Positions 9,386 through 17,188 are shown, counted from the stretch's first letter. The stretch: 64,000 nt of DNA from Prevotella dentasini JCM 15908 (GCF_000614065.1 NZ_BAKG01000009.1:1-64000), one strand, 5' to 3'. Program-made: numbers and translations. Notes: a model not told the origin generated them from the letters alone.

Positions 9386-9612
9386 TACCTTTGCATTGTC
9401 AAAAGGAGAATCCTCTATGGGGATGAAAGTTCCTTGAAGGTAAATTAGATTGTTCAGAATACATTTGCACTTAATTATATTCAGATATTTGTGTTTTGGT
9501 ATTTAAGGTTTAAGTTTACACATACAAGATTGGTAATTTGAGATTAGTTTTTGTTGATTTGGTAAGAGTCCCATTCGCTGATAGAAGCAAGTGGGATTTT
9601 GTTTTTTTTGTG
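9386..9612 (+). ncRNA. Possible ~210-nt non-coding transcript
   Basis: TACCTTTG at 9386-9393 resembles a -7 element, although no good -33 element precedes it. About 170 bases later TCCCATT (9569-9575) can pair with AAGTGGGA (9589-9596), followed by TTTTGTTTTTTTTG. The intervening sequence is AT-rich, has no reading frame of note and starts with an AGGAGAATCCT hairpin. Promoter and terminator together suggest an independent small RNA. I cannot assign a family. Confidence 0.35.
9569..9612 (+). terminator. Intrinsic terminator
   Basis: A seven-pair stem TCCCATT/AAGTGGGA is followed by a T-rich tract at 9597-9609. Confidence 0.55.
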
Positions 9613-9623
9613 CCATTTAATGA

Positions 9624-9741
9624 TGTAGGGACAGACCTCGTGTCTGTCCGTTTCCGTCGGATGGCTTAGGCGTTTGTTCGGACAGGCCGTGTGTCTGTCC
9701 GCTTCAGGCGGGTGGGGTTAGGCGTTTGTTCGGACAGGCGC
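9624..9741. repeat. Family A repeats, partly decayed
   Basis: Elements lie at 9624-9650 (A-T type), 9679-9701 (mismatched GGACAGGC..GTCTGTCC) and 9731-9741 (fragment). The stretch TTAGGCGTTTGTTCGGACAGG occurs twice, at about 9666 and 9718, indicating a 52-base tandem duplication. The stretch 9613-10000 holds only repeats. Confidence 0.8.
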
Positions 9742-9773
9742 GGCGGAAAAGCGAAATAGGCGGTTTCGCAAGG

Positions 9774-9817
9774 CGAAAGCGGCACTCTGACATGGTCGGG
9801 GTGCCGCTTTCGTTTTT
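9774..9817. repeat. Family C hairpin with T tract
   Basis: A perfect 12-pair stem CGAAAGCGGCAC (9774-9785) / GTGCCGCTTTCG (9801-9812) with the loop TCTGACATGGTCGGG, then TTTTT. It could terminate plus-strand transcription. The copy at 24167 has the same TGACATGGTC loop core but an A-T pair where this one has G-C, so pairing is conserved. Confidence 0.8.
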
Positions 9818-10002
9818 GGGTGTGGCAGGAGCTGCGGACAGGCGGCGACGGGGGAAGGACAGATGGAAATAAGAAAAGGGACATGCGGAAACGGAGGGAA
9901 CGGTGGGAGAGAAGCGAGCGAGAAGGCAGGTGCAGCATGGCGGCGACGGGGGCTTGGCGGTGCTGTCCCTCCACTGTCCCCCCGGGTGTCCCCCATACTT
10001 TC

Positions 10003-10033
10003 TTGACATCGGCCTCGGGATGTTGTACCTTTG
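10003..10033 (+). promoter_or_regulatory. Promoter upstream of the M15 peptidase/HU/smalltalk genes
   Basis: TTG at 10003-10005, 20 bases, then TACCTTTG at 10026-10033, an excellent fit to the Bacteroidetes consensus. The leader to the ATG at 10170 is about 130 bases, AT-rich and without a clear structure. Confidence 0.7.
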
Positions 10034-10169
10034 CATCGTCAATCAGACAAAGAGTTAATTATATATCAGTCTTAAAACACTTATATATAAAAATAGAAAA
10101 AGGTAAACAGGCAACAATCAAGCCCGGATTTCCGTCAAGGGGATACAGGGCGACAAAAAGGGAAGAACG

Positions 10170-10631
10170 ATGATAGACTACGAGGAAAGACTTTCGGAAC
10201 ATTTCACGCTGGGCGAGCTGCTGCGGTCGGGAACGGCCATACGGGCAGGAATCAGGAACATACCCTCGGCCCATCCTGAAGACGGGCTGACCGACGAGGA
10301 GGTCAGGGAGAATCTGCGGCAGCTGTGCCTGCACGTGCTCGAACCGCTCAGGCGGCGCGTCGGGCGGCTGACGATAACGAGCGGATACCGGTGCAGCGCG
10401 CTGAACAGGGCGGTGGGAGGCGTGCCCTGCTCGCAGCATCTCAGGGGCGAGGCGGCCGACATATATCTGCCCAACGAGGCGGCCGGAAGAAGGTATGTGG
10501 CGGTGCTGCGGCAGCTGGCCAGATGCGACCAGATTCTGCTCGAGCCGTTGGGGGCGGTCAGGAAGCGTTGGCTGCACGTCAGCTACGGGCGAGCTGTCCG
10601 GCGACAAAAAGATGAAAACATAAAAAGGTAA
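10170..10631 (+). CDS. M15A-type peptidase (D-Ala-D-Ala carboxypeptidase-like)
   Basis: A 153-residue protein like the M15A C-terminal domain, a zinc peptidase fold that cuts D-Ala-D-Ala or peptide cross-links in cell wall. Visible family marks are HFTLGELLRS at residues 11-20, ITSGYRCSALNRAVGG at 70-85, SQHLRGEAADIYLP at 89-102 (zinc-ligand His91 and Asp98) and WLHVSYG at 137-143 (second His). There is no signal peptide, as in endolysins. It lies upstream of an HU-like gene and a smalltalk peptide, a trio repeatedly seen in Bacteroidales genomes. The biological role of that trio is not established. Confidence 0.8.
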   Translation: MIDYEERLSEHFTLGELLRSGTAIRAGIRNIPSAHPEDGLTDEEVRENLRQLCLHVLEPLRRRVGRLTITSGYRCSALNRAVGGVPCSQHLRGEAADIYLPNEAAGRRYVAVLRQLARCDQILLEPLGAVRKRWLHVSYGRAVRRQKDENIKR

Positions 10632-10730
10632 ATATATACACTAACCGGGGCATTGCCCCATATTCGACAATCTATTAAAAGCTATGCCTCGTAGAAGACC
10701 CCGGCTGCCGGGGAGAGGCACGAAAGAGTT

Positions 10731-11176
10731 ATGGCAATCAAGTATCGCATGTATCAGAGCACCCGTGAGGTAAGTTCAAGAACTATTGGTATGCCCGTCC
10801 CGTCGTGGACACGACCATCGGCGTGAGGGCACTGGCAGAGCGCATCAGCGACCGCTGCACGGTAACAGAGTCGGACATTCTGGCGGTAATCAGCGCGTTG
10901 GTGAAGGAACTCGCCTACGAGCTGAAGAGCGGACGCCGCGTGAAGCTCGACGGACTGGGAGCGTTCAAGCCCTCGTTCCACTGCATGGGCTGCAAGGAGC
11001 GCAAGGACTTCGTCGTGGCGAAGAACATCAGGAGCACCCACGTCATCTTCCAGCCGGAGACGCACAAGAGCGGGCCGCACACGATGTCGAAGTATCTGCT
11101 CGAAGGCGCGAAGCTGGAGGAGGTAACGGCCGTGAAGCCCGAGGACAAGGGCAAGGCGGAGCCTGCGCTTCCGTAA
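10731..11176 (+). CDS. HU-like DNA-binding protein (one frame break)
   Basis: A histone-like protein of the Bacteroidetes HU-related family, about 148 residues when repaired. It begins MAIKYRMYQSTRE and continues KFKNYWYARPVV, then the HU fold (TTIGVRALAERISDRCTVTESD, GRRVKLDGLGAFKPSF). The frame changes near 10770, where CGTGAGGTAAGTTC needs one G to give GAG GGT AAG TTC. The tail after residue 130 is Lys/Glu/Ala-rich. HU-like proteins bend and wrap DNA; the WYARP N-terminus and longer tail separate this subfamily from housekeeping HU. A GC-rich hairpin follows (11182-11220). Confidence 0.8.
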
Positions 11177-11181
11177 GCGGT

Positions 11182-11225
11182 GCCCGGCAGGCGTCCCCCC
11201 GCGTGGGGCGGCCTGCCGGCTTTCT
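11182..11225 (+). terminator. Terminator-like hairpin after the HU-like gene
   Basis: GCCCGGCAGGC (11182-11192) pairs with GCCTGCCGGC (11211-11220), followed by TTTCTT. The T tract is short, so some read-through into the smalltalk gene is likely. Confidence 0.5.
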
Positions 11226-11266
11226 TAATGCAGATGAGTAATAATATAACAATGGAGGAACCTATA

Positions 11267-11359
11267 ATGAAGAAAGATACGTGGAAGATGATTCTTCAGA
11301 TTCTGCTGACGGTGCTGACGGCCGTGTGTACGACGTTCGGCGTGTCGTCTTGTATGTGA
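11267..11359 (+). CDS. Smalltalk protein
   Basis: A 30-residue peptide beginning MKKDTWKMILQILLTVL and ending TTFGVSSCM. It matches the smalltalk family, tiny hydrophobic proteins of Bacteroidales that sit beside HU-like and muramidase/amidase genes. Residues 7-25 form one membrane-spanning helix; a Cys sits next to the C-terminus. The distance from the HU-like stop is 90 bases. The partner genes upstream make the identification firm despite the length. No function is known for the family as far as I am aware. Confidence 0.8.
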   Translation: MKKDTWKMILQILLTVLTAVCTTFGVSSCM

Positions 11360-11466
11360 TGGTGGCATTAACAAAAGTTTTCACTTTTTTGTCGCTGCAA
11401 ATATATTTATATATAGAAATAATATTGCCTTTAGGCAGAGGCAGCGAGCGGAAAGTGCATATAGCG

Positions 11467-11659
11467 TTGTAGGGACAGACCTTGTGTCTGTCCGCTGCGG
11501 TTGGATGGAGTTAGATGGTATTCGGACAGGCACGTGGCCTGTCCCTACTGTTGGTTGCGGAAAGTGCATATAGCGTTGTAGGGACAGACCTTGTGTCTGT
11601 CCGCTGCGGTTGGATGAAGTTAGGTGGTTGTTCGGACAGGCACGTGGCCTGTCCCTACA
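11467..11659. repeat. Two ~109 bp units, each a facing family A pair
   Basis: Pairs at 11467-11494/11523-11548 and 11576-11603/11633-11659. GGAAAGTGCATATAGCGT starts each unit (11450 and 11559), so a 109-base unit is duplicated. The first hairpin of each pair is the A-T type, the second the G-C type. The last element ends four bases before the stop codon of the minus-strand gene at 11663. Confidence 0.9.
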
Positions 11660-11662
11660 TCA

Positions 11663-12046
11663 TCAGTTGCCTGTGGGAATCTGCTCTATCTGCGGTACCT
11701 TGACGGTGGGTTCCTTGGGGTCTTCGGTAGCGGCGGGCGGCGTGGACGGAACGATGACAGGCTCAGGTGCAGCCGCCTCGGTGGGTTCCTGTGGCTGAGG
11801 TTCCGGCTCTACGTAGTCTACCTTTTTGTTTTCCTTCACCTCAACCTCCTTCGCCTCTTCCTTGGTCAGGACGGGAATCTTGGTGGTCGTGTCTATTCCG
11901 ATGACTCCGCCCGACATGTCGACCTCGTACTTGCGGGGTGGTGCCATCTCGCGCGTGGCCATGAGGATGGCAAGCAGGATGGCACCGCCTGCGAGGATGG
12001 CGGCACAGATGGCAACGGGGAGGGTATGGGTTGGCTTCTTTTGCAT
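11663..12046 (-). CDS. Single-pass protein with Pro/Glu-rich tail
   Basis: 127 residues. A short cytoplasmic N-terminus (MQKKPTHTL), one membrane helix at about 10-31 (PVAICAAILAGGAILLAILM), then a charged region containing KEEAKEVEVKENKKVDYVEP and a Pro/Glu/Thr-rich tail. The layout, one inner-membrane anchor plus an extended Pro-rich periplasmic arm, recalls TonB- or MotB-like linkers, but no C-terminal domain follows, so I do not name it. The start at 12046 is chosen because it directly precedes the basic residues and helix. It lies downstream of a 39-residue gene in a probable two-gene unit. Confidence 0.65.
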   Translation of the reverse strand: MQKKPTHTLPVAICAAILAGGAILLAILMATREMAPPRKYEVDMSGGVIGIDTTTKIPVLTKEEAKEVEVKENKKVDYVEPEPQPQEPTEAAAPEPVIVPSTPPAATEDPKEPTVKVPQIEQIPTGN

Positions 12047-12059
12047 GATGCTTGGTGTT

Positions 12060-12166
12060 TTGAGACCCACCCTAACCCTCCCCGTGGGGAGGAAACGCCT
12101 GACGGCGGCAGGCGCAGGGAGGTTTGGTCGTCTTGTCCCGTCCCCGTGGGGGAAGGACGGTGGGGG
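12060..12166. repeat. Family B GC-rich palindromes
   Basis: CCCTCCCCGTGGGGAGG near 12075-12093 and CCCCGTGGGGGAAGG near 12141-12157, an inverted G/C-run family found at intergenic sites throughout the window (for example 14143, 14275, 15310, 17158, 25415, 28262, 53411, 55793 and 61390). Confidence 0.75.
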
Positions 12167-12167
12167 C

Positions 12168-12286
12168 TTATTTTCTTGTGCCCCGTTCGTTGTTGTCGTA
12201 GAAGATGTCTACCTGACGCTCGTCGTCTGATAGGCGTTGTCCATGTCAAATTCGTGTTCGTTGAACATTTTTGGCTTTCTGGTCAT
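12168..12286 (-). CDS. Small acidic protein, 39 residues (one frame break)
   Basis: Begins MTRKPKMFNEHEFDMDNAYQ and, after restoring one G in TATCAGACGACGAG, continues DDERQVDIFYDNNERGTRK to a TAA at 12170-12168. Without the repair it would stop at SVR after 25 codons. The repaired sequence is uniformly charged and lies directly behind a good -7 element (12377-12370), which supports a real gene. I do not recognise a family. Confidence 0.45.
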
Positions 12287-12369
12287 AGCTGTGTCCTCCA
12301 CGCGGTTCCCGAGGTCCGCCGGAACCTGTTGGTTATTGTTCAGAGTGGCGGACTGCACCCTGCTTTTTG

Positions 12370-12377
12370 CAAAGATA
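12370..12377 (-). promoter_or_regulatory. -7 element upstream of the 39-residue gene
   Basis: TATCTTTG on the minus strand (12377-12370), followed by GC and an ~80-base leader. A -33 element at the ideal distance is not clear. Confidence 0.5.
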
Positions 12378-12441
12378 GGAAAAAAAACGGAAAGGGCGTA
12401 CAAGTGGAGGATAAAAAACGGGCAGGTCTTGTCTGATTTTG

Positions 12442-13119
12442 CTACAAGGCGGTGTGCAATGGGCCTTCGCGCAGTTCTTCGAGTGCAGGTATCGTTATCT
12501 GTCCGCGCGCAAGGGTGAGCAGCCCCTCTGCCTGCAGGGTGTTGAGAAGCCGGGAGACGTTCAGCCGGCTTTCGTGTATTTCGCGGGCGAGGTCGTTCAT
12601 CTTTATGTGGAGCACCTTCTCGCCGGCAGGACGGAGCGAGTGCTGCCTGACGAAGGCGGTGAACCGGCTGCGTATGTCGTCGGGCTGACGCTGCCACGGC
12701 AGACGGGCAGCGCGCTGGGCGGCGGTGGAGACGGTGTTGAGGAAGTTGAGCCGGAAGACGAGGTGCTCGTCCATCAGGCGGAGCACCTCGCTCTTGTCGA
12801 GGGCGAAGAGGTTGCAGGCCGTGTGGGCGAGGTAGGTGCGTGTGTGATGCTGGGTGAGTCCGAACAGCAGTTCGGGCTGGATGACGGCCGGGGCGTGGAG
12901 AAACTCGGCGATGCGGTAGCGGTGGTCGTCGGATGCGGTGGCGGCGGTGAGTGTGCCGTCGATGAGGAAGTAGAGCAGCTCGCACTTGTCGCTCTCGCGG
13001 ACGAGGATCTTGCCCGGCTCGAGCTTCATGAAGCGGAACTTCGTCGTGCCGAGGATAGTCTGCAGGTCTTCGCTGCCGATGCCGATGAAGAGCGGGAGGA
13101 GTATGAGCTTGTCGTACAT
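12442..13119 (-). CDS. Crp/Fnr-family transcription regulator
   Basis: 225 residues: an N-terminal cyclic-nucleotide-binding-like beta-roll (about 5-120, including GKILVRESDKCELLYFLIDGTL) and a C-terminal winged helix (155-215, with MNDLAREIHESRLNVSRLLNTL as the recognition helix-turn-helix). No FNR-type cysteine cluster is present, so oxygen sensing by an iron-sulfur cluster is unlikely. It begins five bases after the apbE stop on the same strand, so the two are co-transcribed. Ligand and targets are unknown. Confidence 0.85.
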   Translation of the reverse strand: MYDKLILLPLFIGIGSEDLQTILGTTKFRFMKLEPGKILVRESDKCELLYFLIDGTLTAATASDDHRYRIAEFLHAPAVIQPELLFGLTQHHTRTYLAHTACNLFALDKSEVLRLMDEHLVFRLNFLNTVSTAAQRAARLPWQRQPDDIRSRFTAFVRQHSLRPAGEKVLHIKMNDLAREIHESRLNVSRLLNTLQAEGLLTLARGQITIPALEELREGPLHTAL

Positions 13120-13124
13120 TGTCT

Positions 13125-14120
13125 TTAGTTGACGTTCTGCCACGTCTTCATCTCGCCTTTCTGTCCGGCATAGATGAAGTAGGCTTTCAGTTCGGGGTGC
13201 TGCTGCAGAAGCTCCTTGGCGCGGTCGAGCCCCATGACCATGAAGGCTGTGGCGTAGGCGTCGGCGGTGGCGCAGTTCTTTGCAAGTACGGTTGCCGAGA
13301 GGAGGGTGTGCTGCACGGGATAGCCCGTGGCTGGGTCGATGGTATGGGCATATTTCCTGCCGCCCTTGTAGTAGAAGTTGCGGTAGTTTCCGCTCGTGGC
13401 CATGGCGCGGTTGGTAACATTGAGCACGGTCTGTATCTCCTGACTTGTGGCGGTGGTGTCGTCGACGGGCTTGTTCACGCCTATTTTCCACGGCAGCCGT
13501 TTCTCGCTGTTTCCGCTCGTAACGATTTCTCCGCCTATCTCCACCATGAAGTTCTTCACGTCGTTGCGGCGCAGCAGGCGTGCCACGACGTCAGAGCCGT
13601 AGCCCTTGGCGATGGCAGAGCAGTCGAGCATGATGCGCGGGTCGGTCTTGACGACGGTGTTGCCGCGGAGGCTCACCTTCTGATAGCCTACGAAGCGGCG
13701 GATGCTGTCTACCTTGGCGGGCGACGGCTGCTGCCCGGTCTTGAATCCGAAGCCCCAGAGGTTGACGAGCGGTGCGACGGTGATGTCGAACGCGCCTTCG
13801 GTGTCCTTGGAGACCTCTTCGGCAAGGGCGAAGACCTCGTTGAACATCTCGTCGGTCTCTGTCTTCCGGCCGCTGTTGATGAGCGAGATAACCGACTGCC
13901 TGTTGAAGGTGGACAGGGAGTTGTCGACCTTTTGCAGTTCTGCCTCAATCTCTTTTTGCAGGTCGCGGTCAGACTGGTAGGTGATGTGGTAGACCGTGCC
14001 GAATATCAGTCCCTCGTTGTGCTGGTAGGGCATGGACCGCTGATGGGCCACTATGAAGATGGTGCCCACGACGAGGAGGGCGAGGAAGGGCAGCTGCCAG
14101 AGGAGTTTTTTCTTGTTCAT
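13125..14120 (-). CDS. apbE: FAD:protein FMN transferase
   Basis: 331 residues. ApbE attaches FMN to a Thr of flavoproteins such as NqrB, NqrC and RnfG outside the cytoplasmic membrane. An N-terminal helix LLWQLPFLALLVVGTIFIV anchors or exports it. Family marks are MLDCSAIAKGYGSDVVA at about residues 165-181, EIGGEIVTSGN near 197-207, and YAHTIDPATGYPV near 265-277 followed by SATVLAKNCATADAYATA (metal and FAD site). Start 14120 is taken just before the basic NKKK and the helix. The Crp-like regulator overlaps in transcription downstream. Confidence 0.92.
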   Translation of the reverse strand: MNKKKLLWQLPFLALLVVGTIFIVAHQRSMPYQHNEGLIFGTVYHITYQSDRDLQKEIEAELQKVDNSLSTFNRQSVISLINSGRKTETDEMFNEVFALAEEVSKDTEGAFDITVAPLVNLWGFGFKTGQQPSPAKVDSIRRFVGYQKVSLRGNTVVKTDPRIMLDCSAIAKGYGSDVVARLLRRNDVKNFMVEIGGEIVTSGNSEKRLPWKIGVNKPVDDTTATSQEIQTVLNVTNRAMATSGNYRNFYYKGGRKYAHTIDPATGYPVQHTLLSATVLAKNCATADAYATAFMVMGLDRAKELLQQHPELKAYFIYAGQKGEMKTWQNVN

Positions 14121-14142
14121 ATACGTAGTGAGACCTTTCACC

Positions 14143-14332
14143 CATCCTCTCCCCAAGGGAGGGGGACGCCTCGCCGAAGTGCCGTCTGCCCGGCGGAGCG
14201 GACACTGCTGCGGAGTTGCGGCATAGGCGGCAGGGACGGCGGAAACGCAGGGAGGGGCTCGGTGTTTTTATTTTCTCCCCTTGGGGGAGGGTGGGGTTTG
14301 ACTTTCCCTCCTGTTTCGGAGGGGATGGGAGA
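14143..14332. repeat. Family B palindromes between apbE and the GT2 gene
   Basis: CTCTCCCCAAGGGAGGGGG near 14148-14166 and CTCCCCTTGGGGGAGGGTGG near 14275-14294. Both are near-perfect inverted repeats. They occupy the gap between two genes on the same strand and may attenuate read-through. Confidence 0.75.
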
Positions 14333-15292
14333 CTACTGGAAGTTTATCTCCTTCTCTATCTGATAGTCGTTGCGCCGGTCGCTGGAGCGACTGACAAGGT
14401 CGCCTATGAATCCGGCGAGGAAGAGCTGCGTGCCGAGGAGCATGGCTGTCAGGGCTATGTAGAAGGAGGCGTGCGAGGCGAGCAGGTCGCCGTAGACGCC
14501 GTTGCAGAGGTTGACGGCCTTCTCGCAGCCGAGCCATACGAGGGCGATGAAGCCGATGAAGAAGACGAACGAGCCGAGAAGCCCGAAGACGTGCATGGGC
14601 TTCTTGCCGAAGTTGGTGAGGAACCAGAGCGTCAGCAGGTCGAGGTAGCCGTTGAAGAAGCGGTTGATGCCGAACTTCGTCGTGCCGTACTTGCGTGCCT
14701 GATGGTGGACGACCTTCTCTCCGATGCGTGCGAATCCGGCCTCCTTGGCAAGGTAGGGGATGTAGCGGTGCATCTCTCCGTAGACCTCGATGTTCTTCAC
14801 CACTTCGCGGCGGTAGGCCTTCAGTCCGCAGTTAAAGTCGTGCAGGTTGTGTATTCCGCTTATCCTGCGTGCCGTGGCGTTGAAGAGCTTCGTGGGGATG
14901 GTCTTCGTCAGCGGGTCGTAGCGTTTCTGCTTGTAGCCGCTGACGAGGTCGTAGCCTTCCTCGGTTATCATGCGGTAGAGTGCCGGAATCTCGTCGGGCG
15001 AGTCTTGCAGGTCGGCATCCATGGTGATGACGACGTCGCCCCCGGCGGCCCTGAATCCGCAGAAGAGGGCAGGACTCTTGCCGTAGTTGCGGCGGAACTT
15101 GATGCCGCGGACGTTGGGGTCGTCGCCGCTGAGCCGCTCTATGACCTGCCAGCTCTCGTCGGTGGAACCGTCGTTGACGAAGATGACCTCGTAGGTGAAG
15201 TGGTTGGCCCGCATGACGCGCTGAATCCACTTGTGAAGCTCGGGCAGGCTTTCTGCCTCGTTGAAGAGGGGTACTATTACTGATATGTCCAT
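14333..15292 (-). CDS. GT2 glycosyltransferase, polyprenyl-phosphate sugar type
   Basis: 319 residues, similar in plan to dolichol-phosphate mannosyltransferase and ArnC/GtrB proteins that load a sugar on undecaprenyl phosphate. The GT-A domain starts at once with ISVIVPLFNEAESLPELH; VNDGSTDES at about 39-47 and TMDADLQDSPDEIP at about 90-103 carry the nucleotide and metal-binding Asp residues; KYGTTKFG is in the acceptor loop. Two C-terminal membrane helices follow (about 232-255 and 270-296). It lies 53 bases downstream of the DUF4199 gene on the same strand, an arrangement common in Bacteroidales. Confidence 0.9.
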   Translation of the reverse strand: MDISVIVPLFNEAESLPELHKWIQRVMRANHFTYEVIFVNDGSTDESWQVIERLSGDDPNVRGIKFRRNYGKSPALFCGFRAAGGDVVITMDADLQDSPDEIPALYRMITEEGYDLVSGYKQKRYDPLTKTIPTKLFNATARRISGIHNLHDFNCGLKAYRREVVKNIEVYGEMHRYIPYLAKEAGFARIGEKVVHHQARKYGTTKFGINRFFNGYLDLLTLWFLTNFGKKPMHVFGLLGSFVFFIGFIALVWLGCEKAVNLCNGVYGDLLASHASFYIALTAMLLGTQLFLAGFIGDLVSRSSDRRNDYQIEKEINFQ

Positions 15293-15345
15293 TGTGTTTT
15301 TGTTTTTATTCTCCTTCTCCCTTGGGAAGGACAGCTACCGTGTCT

Positions 15346-15873
15346 TTATTTCCTCATCATGGCTGCCATGGCGGCTATCATCAGGCTGAGCACTGCCCCG
15401 GCTACCATTCCGTTGACGATGCTCGACGTGGCGAGCGACAACGGTGAGAGCTGCGGTGCGAGAATCGACATGTATTTCTCGGGCGTCAGCTGCATGGGTG
15501 CGAGGATGTCCTTGGTCTCGGGCGAATGTACGGCGAGGGAGATGATGCCCAGCAGCTTGCCGCCGTCGATGAACTGCATGTACGCCCACTGGACGAATGC
15601 GAAGACGAGCGAGCCGGTAAGGAAGACGCGCAGGCTGTAGAACAGGGCGCGGGCGAAGGAGATGCTGCCGCCCAGTGCCTCGTTGCGGTACTTGCCCAGC
15701 CGGTAGGAGACGAAGAGGGGCGTGGAGAGCAGCAGGAGCATCCAGCCCAGACCGAAGAGGCTGTGCCACGTCATGCCCAGAAAGCAGGCGAAGCTCGCTG
15801 CCCAGATGATGGCGAGATAGATGCCGTCGTAGAGGGCGTAGGCCCGCAGTTGTTTGTATTCATTAGGATTCAT
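15346..15873 (-). CDS. DUF4199 membrane protein
   Basis: 175 residues with four hydrophobic segments (about 14-32, 38-56, 80-105 and 145-172), as in DUF4199, a Bacteroidetes family of unknown function. It is normally encoded upstream of a GT2 glycosyltransferase, as here. The ATG at 15873 lies only a few bases after a TAATTTTG element (15885-15878), so the message is leaderless or almost so. Confidence 0.8.
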   Translation of the reverse strand: MNPNEYKQLRAYALYDGIYLAIIWAASFACFLGMTWHSLFGLGWMLLLLSTPLFVSYRLGKYRNEALGGSISFARALFYSLRVFLTGSLVFAFVQWAYMQFIDGGKLLGIISLAVHSPETKDILAPMQLTPEKYMSILAPQLSPLSLATSSIVNGMVAGAVLSLMIAAMAAMMRK

Positions 15874-15877
15874 GCTG

Positions 15878-15885
15878 CAAAATTA
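15878..15885 (-). promoter_or_regulatory. -7 element abutting the DUF4199 start codon
   Basis: TAATTTTG on the minus strand followed by CAGC and ATG. The transcription start would fall at or next to the ATG. Confidence 0.55.
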
Positions 15886-16541
15886 GCGAAATAATATGAT
15901 ATACAGATGTTTTTCTCCGCTAATTTTCCATCTTACGGTATCGTGTGCCTTAATATTTTAAGGCGGCTCTGGCATAAGACAGAATGTACGGAAGGACGGA
16001 AGATGTCCGCCTGCCGGCGGTTGCCTCTTGTAGGGACAGGCCCCGTGCCTGTCCGTGTCGTTTCCCTTCGCGCGCGTTTTTGTTTATCGGACAGACACGT
16101 GGTCTGTCCCTACGGGTCGGTGTGCCTTCTGCGTCGTGTTGCGTCATGGGGGCGGCACGTGGGCGGTTGCCTCTTGTTCTCTGCGTCTGTCCGTTACGCC
16201 CCGTGCGTCTGGCCTTTACGCATCGTGCGTCAGGGCGGTTGGGATTGCCGGGGCAGGCGAGGGCGTCCGTCCCGACAGGTTAATTGACGTTTGTTTTAAT
16301 TCAAAATGTTGCAGGGCGGACAGACGCGTGGTCTGTTCGCCCTGTGGGTTGTGCATGCCCTCCTGCGTCGTGTTGTGTCCGTCGGGCAGCATGGGGACGG
16401 TTGCCTCTTGTAGGGACAGACCGCGTGTCTGTCCGCTCCGTGTGTTTCGGACAGGTACGGGGCCTGTCCCTACAGGTGGGTGTGTATTCCTGCGTTGTCT
16501 TGCGTCATCGGGCACACGGGGGAGATGTCCCTGAGTGTCTT
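15886..16541. repeat. Gene-free stretch with five family A elements
   Basis: Elements at 16029-16055 (G-C) facing 16088-16115 (A-T), a diverged copy at 16317-16348, and 16409-16435 (A-T) facing 16448-16475 (G-C). The linker CTGCGTCGTGTTGCGTCAT with following GGGCRGCA and GTTGCCTCTTG recurs at about 16131, 16365 and 16492, and again at 18894, so a longer module travels with the palindromes. No gene seen. Confidence 0.85.
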
Positions 16542-17040
16542 TTACTTCTTTACGACCTTTTTGCCGTCTACGATGTAGATGCCGGCCGGCAGGCGGCTGA
16601 AGTCGCCGGACATGCGCACGCCCTGCAGGTTGTAGATGCCCTGCTTCTTGGCAGGCACGGCGGTGGCTACGGTGCTGATGCCGTCGGCGGTGCCGAATAC
16701 CGTAACGTCGTCGATGTTCAGGCGGAACTGGTCGGTGCAGTTGTAGTGGCGGAACGCTACGTAGCGGGTGCCGGCAGGCAGGTCGACGTTGTATTCGTAC
16801 CACTGGCCAACAGTCCTCGTCATAGGCTTGGCGGCCGTCGTGGTCCGCTCCGCTCACGAGCGGCGTAATGAGGTAGTTGTCCGGGTTAAGGGGCTTTTCG
16901 TCACCGTAAGAGTGCGAAGTGGCGTTTATCCTGAAAAGTCTGTCGCACTCTATCTGGGTGGCAAGGTGGGAGTTATCCATGGTGACGGAGCTGAAGTCTA
17001 TTCTTTCTCCATAAAAGCATGTTATCTTTGAATTTCGCAA
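16542..17040 (-). pseudogene. Remnant of an adhesin-like secreted protein
   Basis: The 5' part (MRNSKITCFYGERIDFSS... to NPDNYLITPLVS) and the 3' part (WYEYNVDLPAGTRYVAFRHYN, NIDDVTVFG) look like the two ends of a cleaved-adhesin or choice-of-anchor-J domain. The frame breaks near 16800-16860 and the central strands of the domain are absent. The C-terminus (GIYNLQGVR, then IYIVDGKKVVKK) is the tail common on Prevotella secreted proteins. There is no signal peptide or N-terminal bulk. Unlike the single-base breaks elsewhere, this appears to be genuine decay by internal deletion. Confidence 0.6.
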
Positions 17041-17157
17041 GTAGATGTTTCCTTTGTTACGTAGATGCTGCTGGAGTTTACGGAGTTAAAGCGGTTCAGG
17101 CCGAGAAGCACGACCTTTAGTCCGTTGTTGTCCTTGTTTTCCTGTGCGTGTCTGCTG

Positions 17158-17186
17158 CCTCCCCCTGCTCTTGAGGGGGAGGCGGG
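17158..17186. repeat. Family B palindrome at the end of the next gene
   Basis: GCCTCCCCCTGCTCTTGAGGGGGAGGC, an inverted repeat with ten-base arms, sits just past the stop of the gene at 17189-18613 and may act as its terminator. Confidence 0.6.
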
Positions 17187-17188
17187 CC

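Noticed and set aside
10170-11359. Prophage remnant around the M15 peptidase and HU-like genes
   Set aside because: No capsid, tail, terminase or integrase genes are near, and the trio is common in Bacteroidales chromosomes.
13119-14363. A long plus-strand reading frame (414 codons) antisense to apbE and its upstream region
   Set aside because: It mirrors a clear ApbE gene, and its translation is Val/Leu/Gly-rich with no family features. High GC creates many such shadows.
15950-16534. Short reading frames with peptides such as GTGPVPVR and QTRGLSLQ
   Set aside because: They are literal translations of the family A palindromes and recur at every repeat locus in any frame; not proteins.
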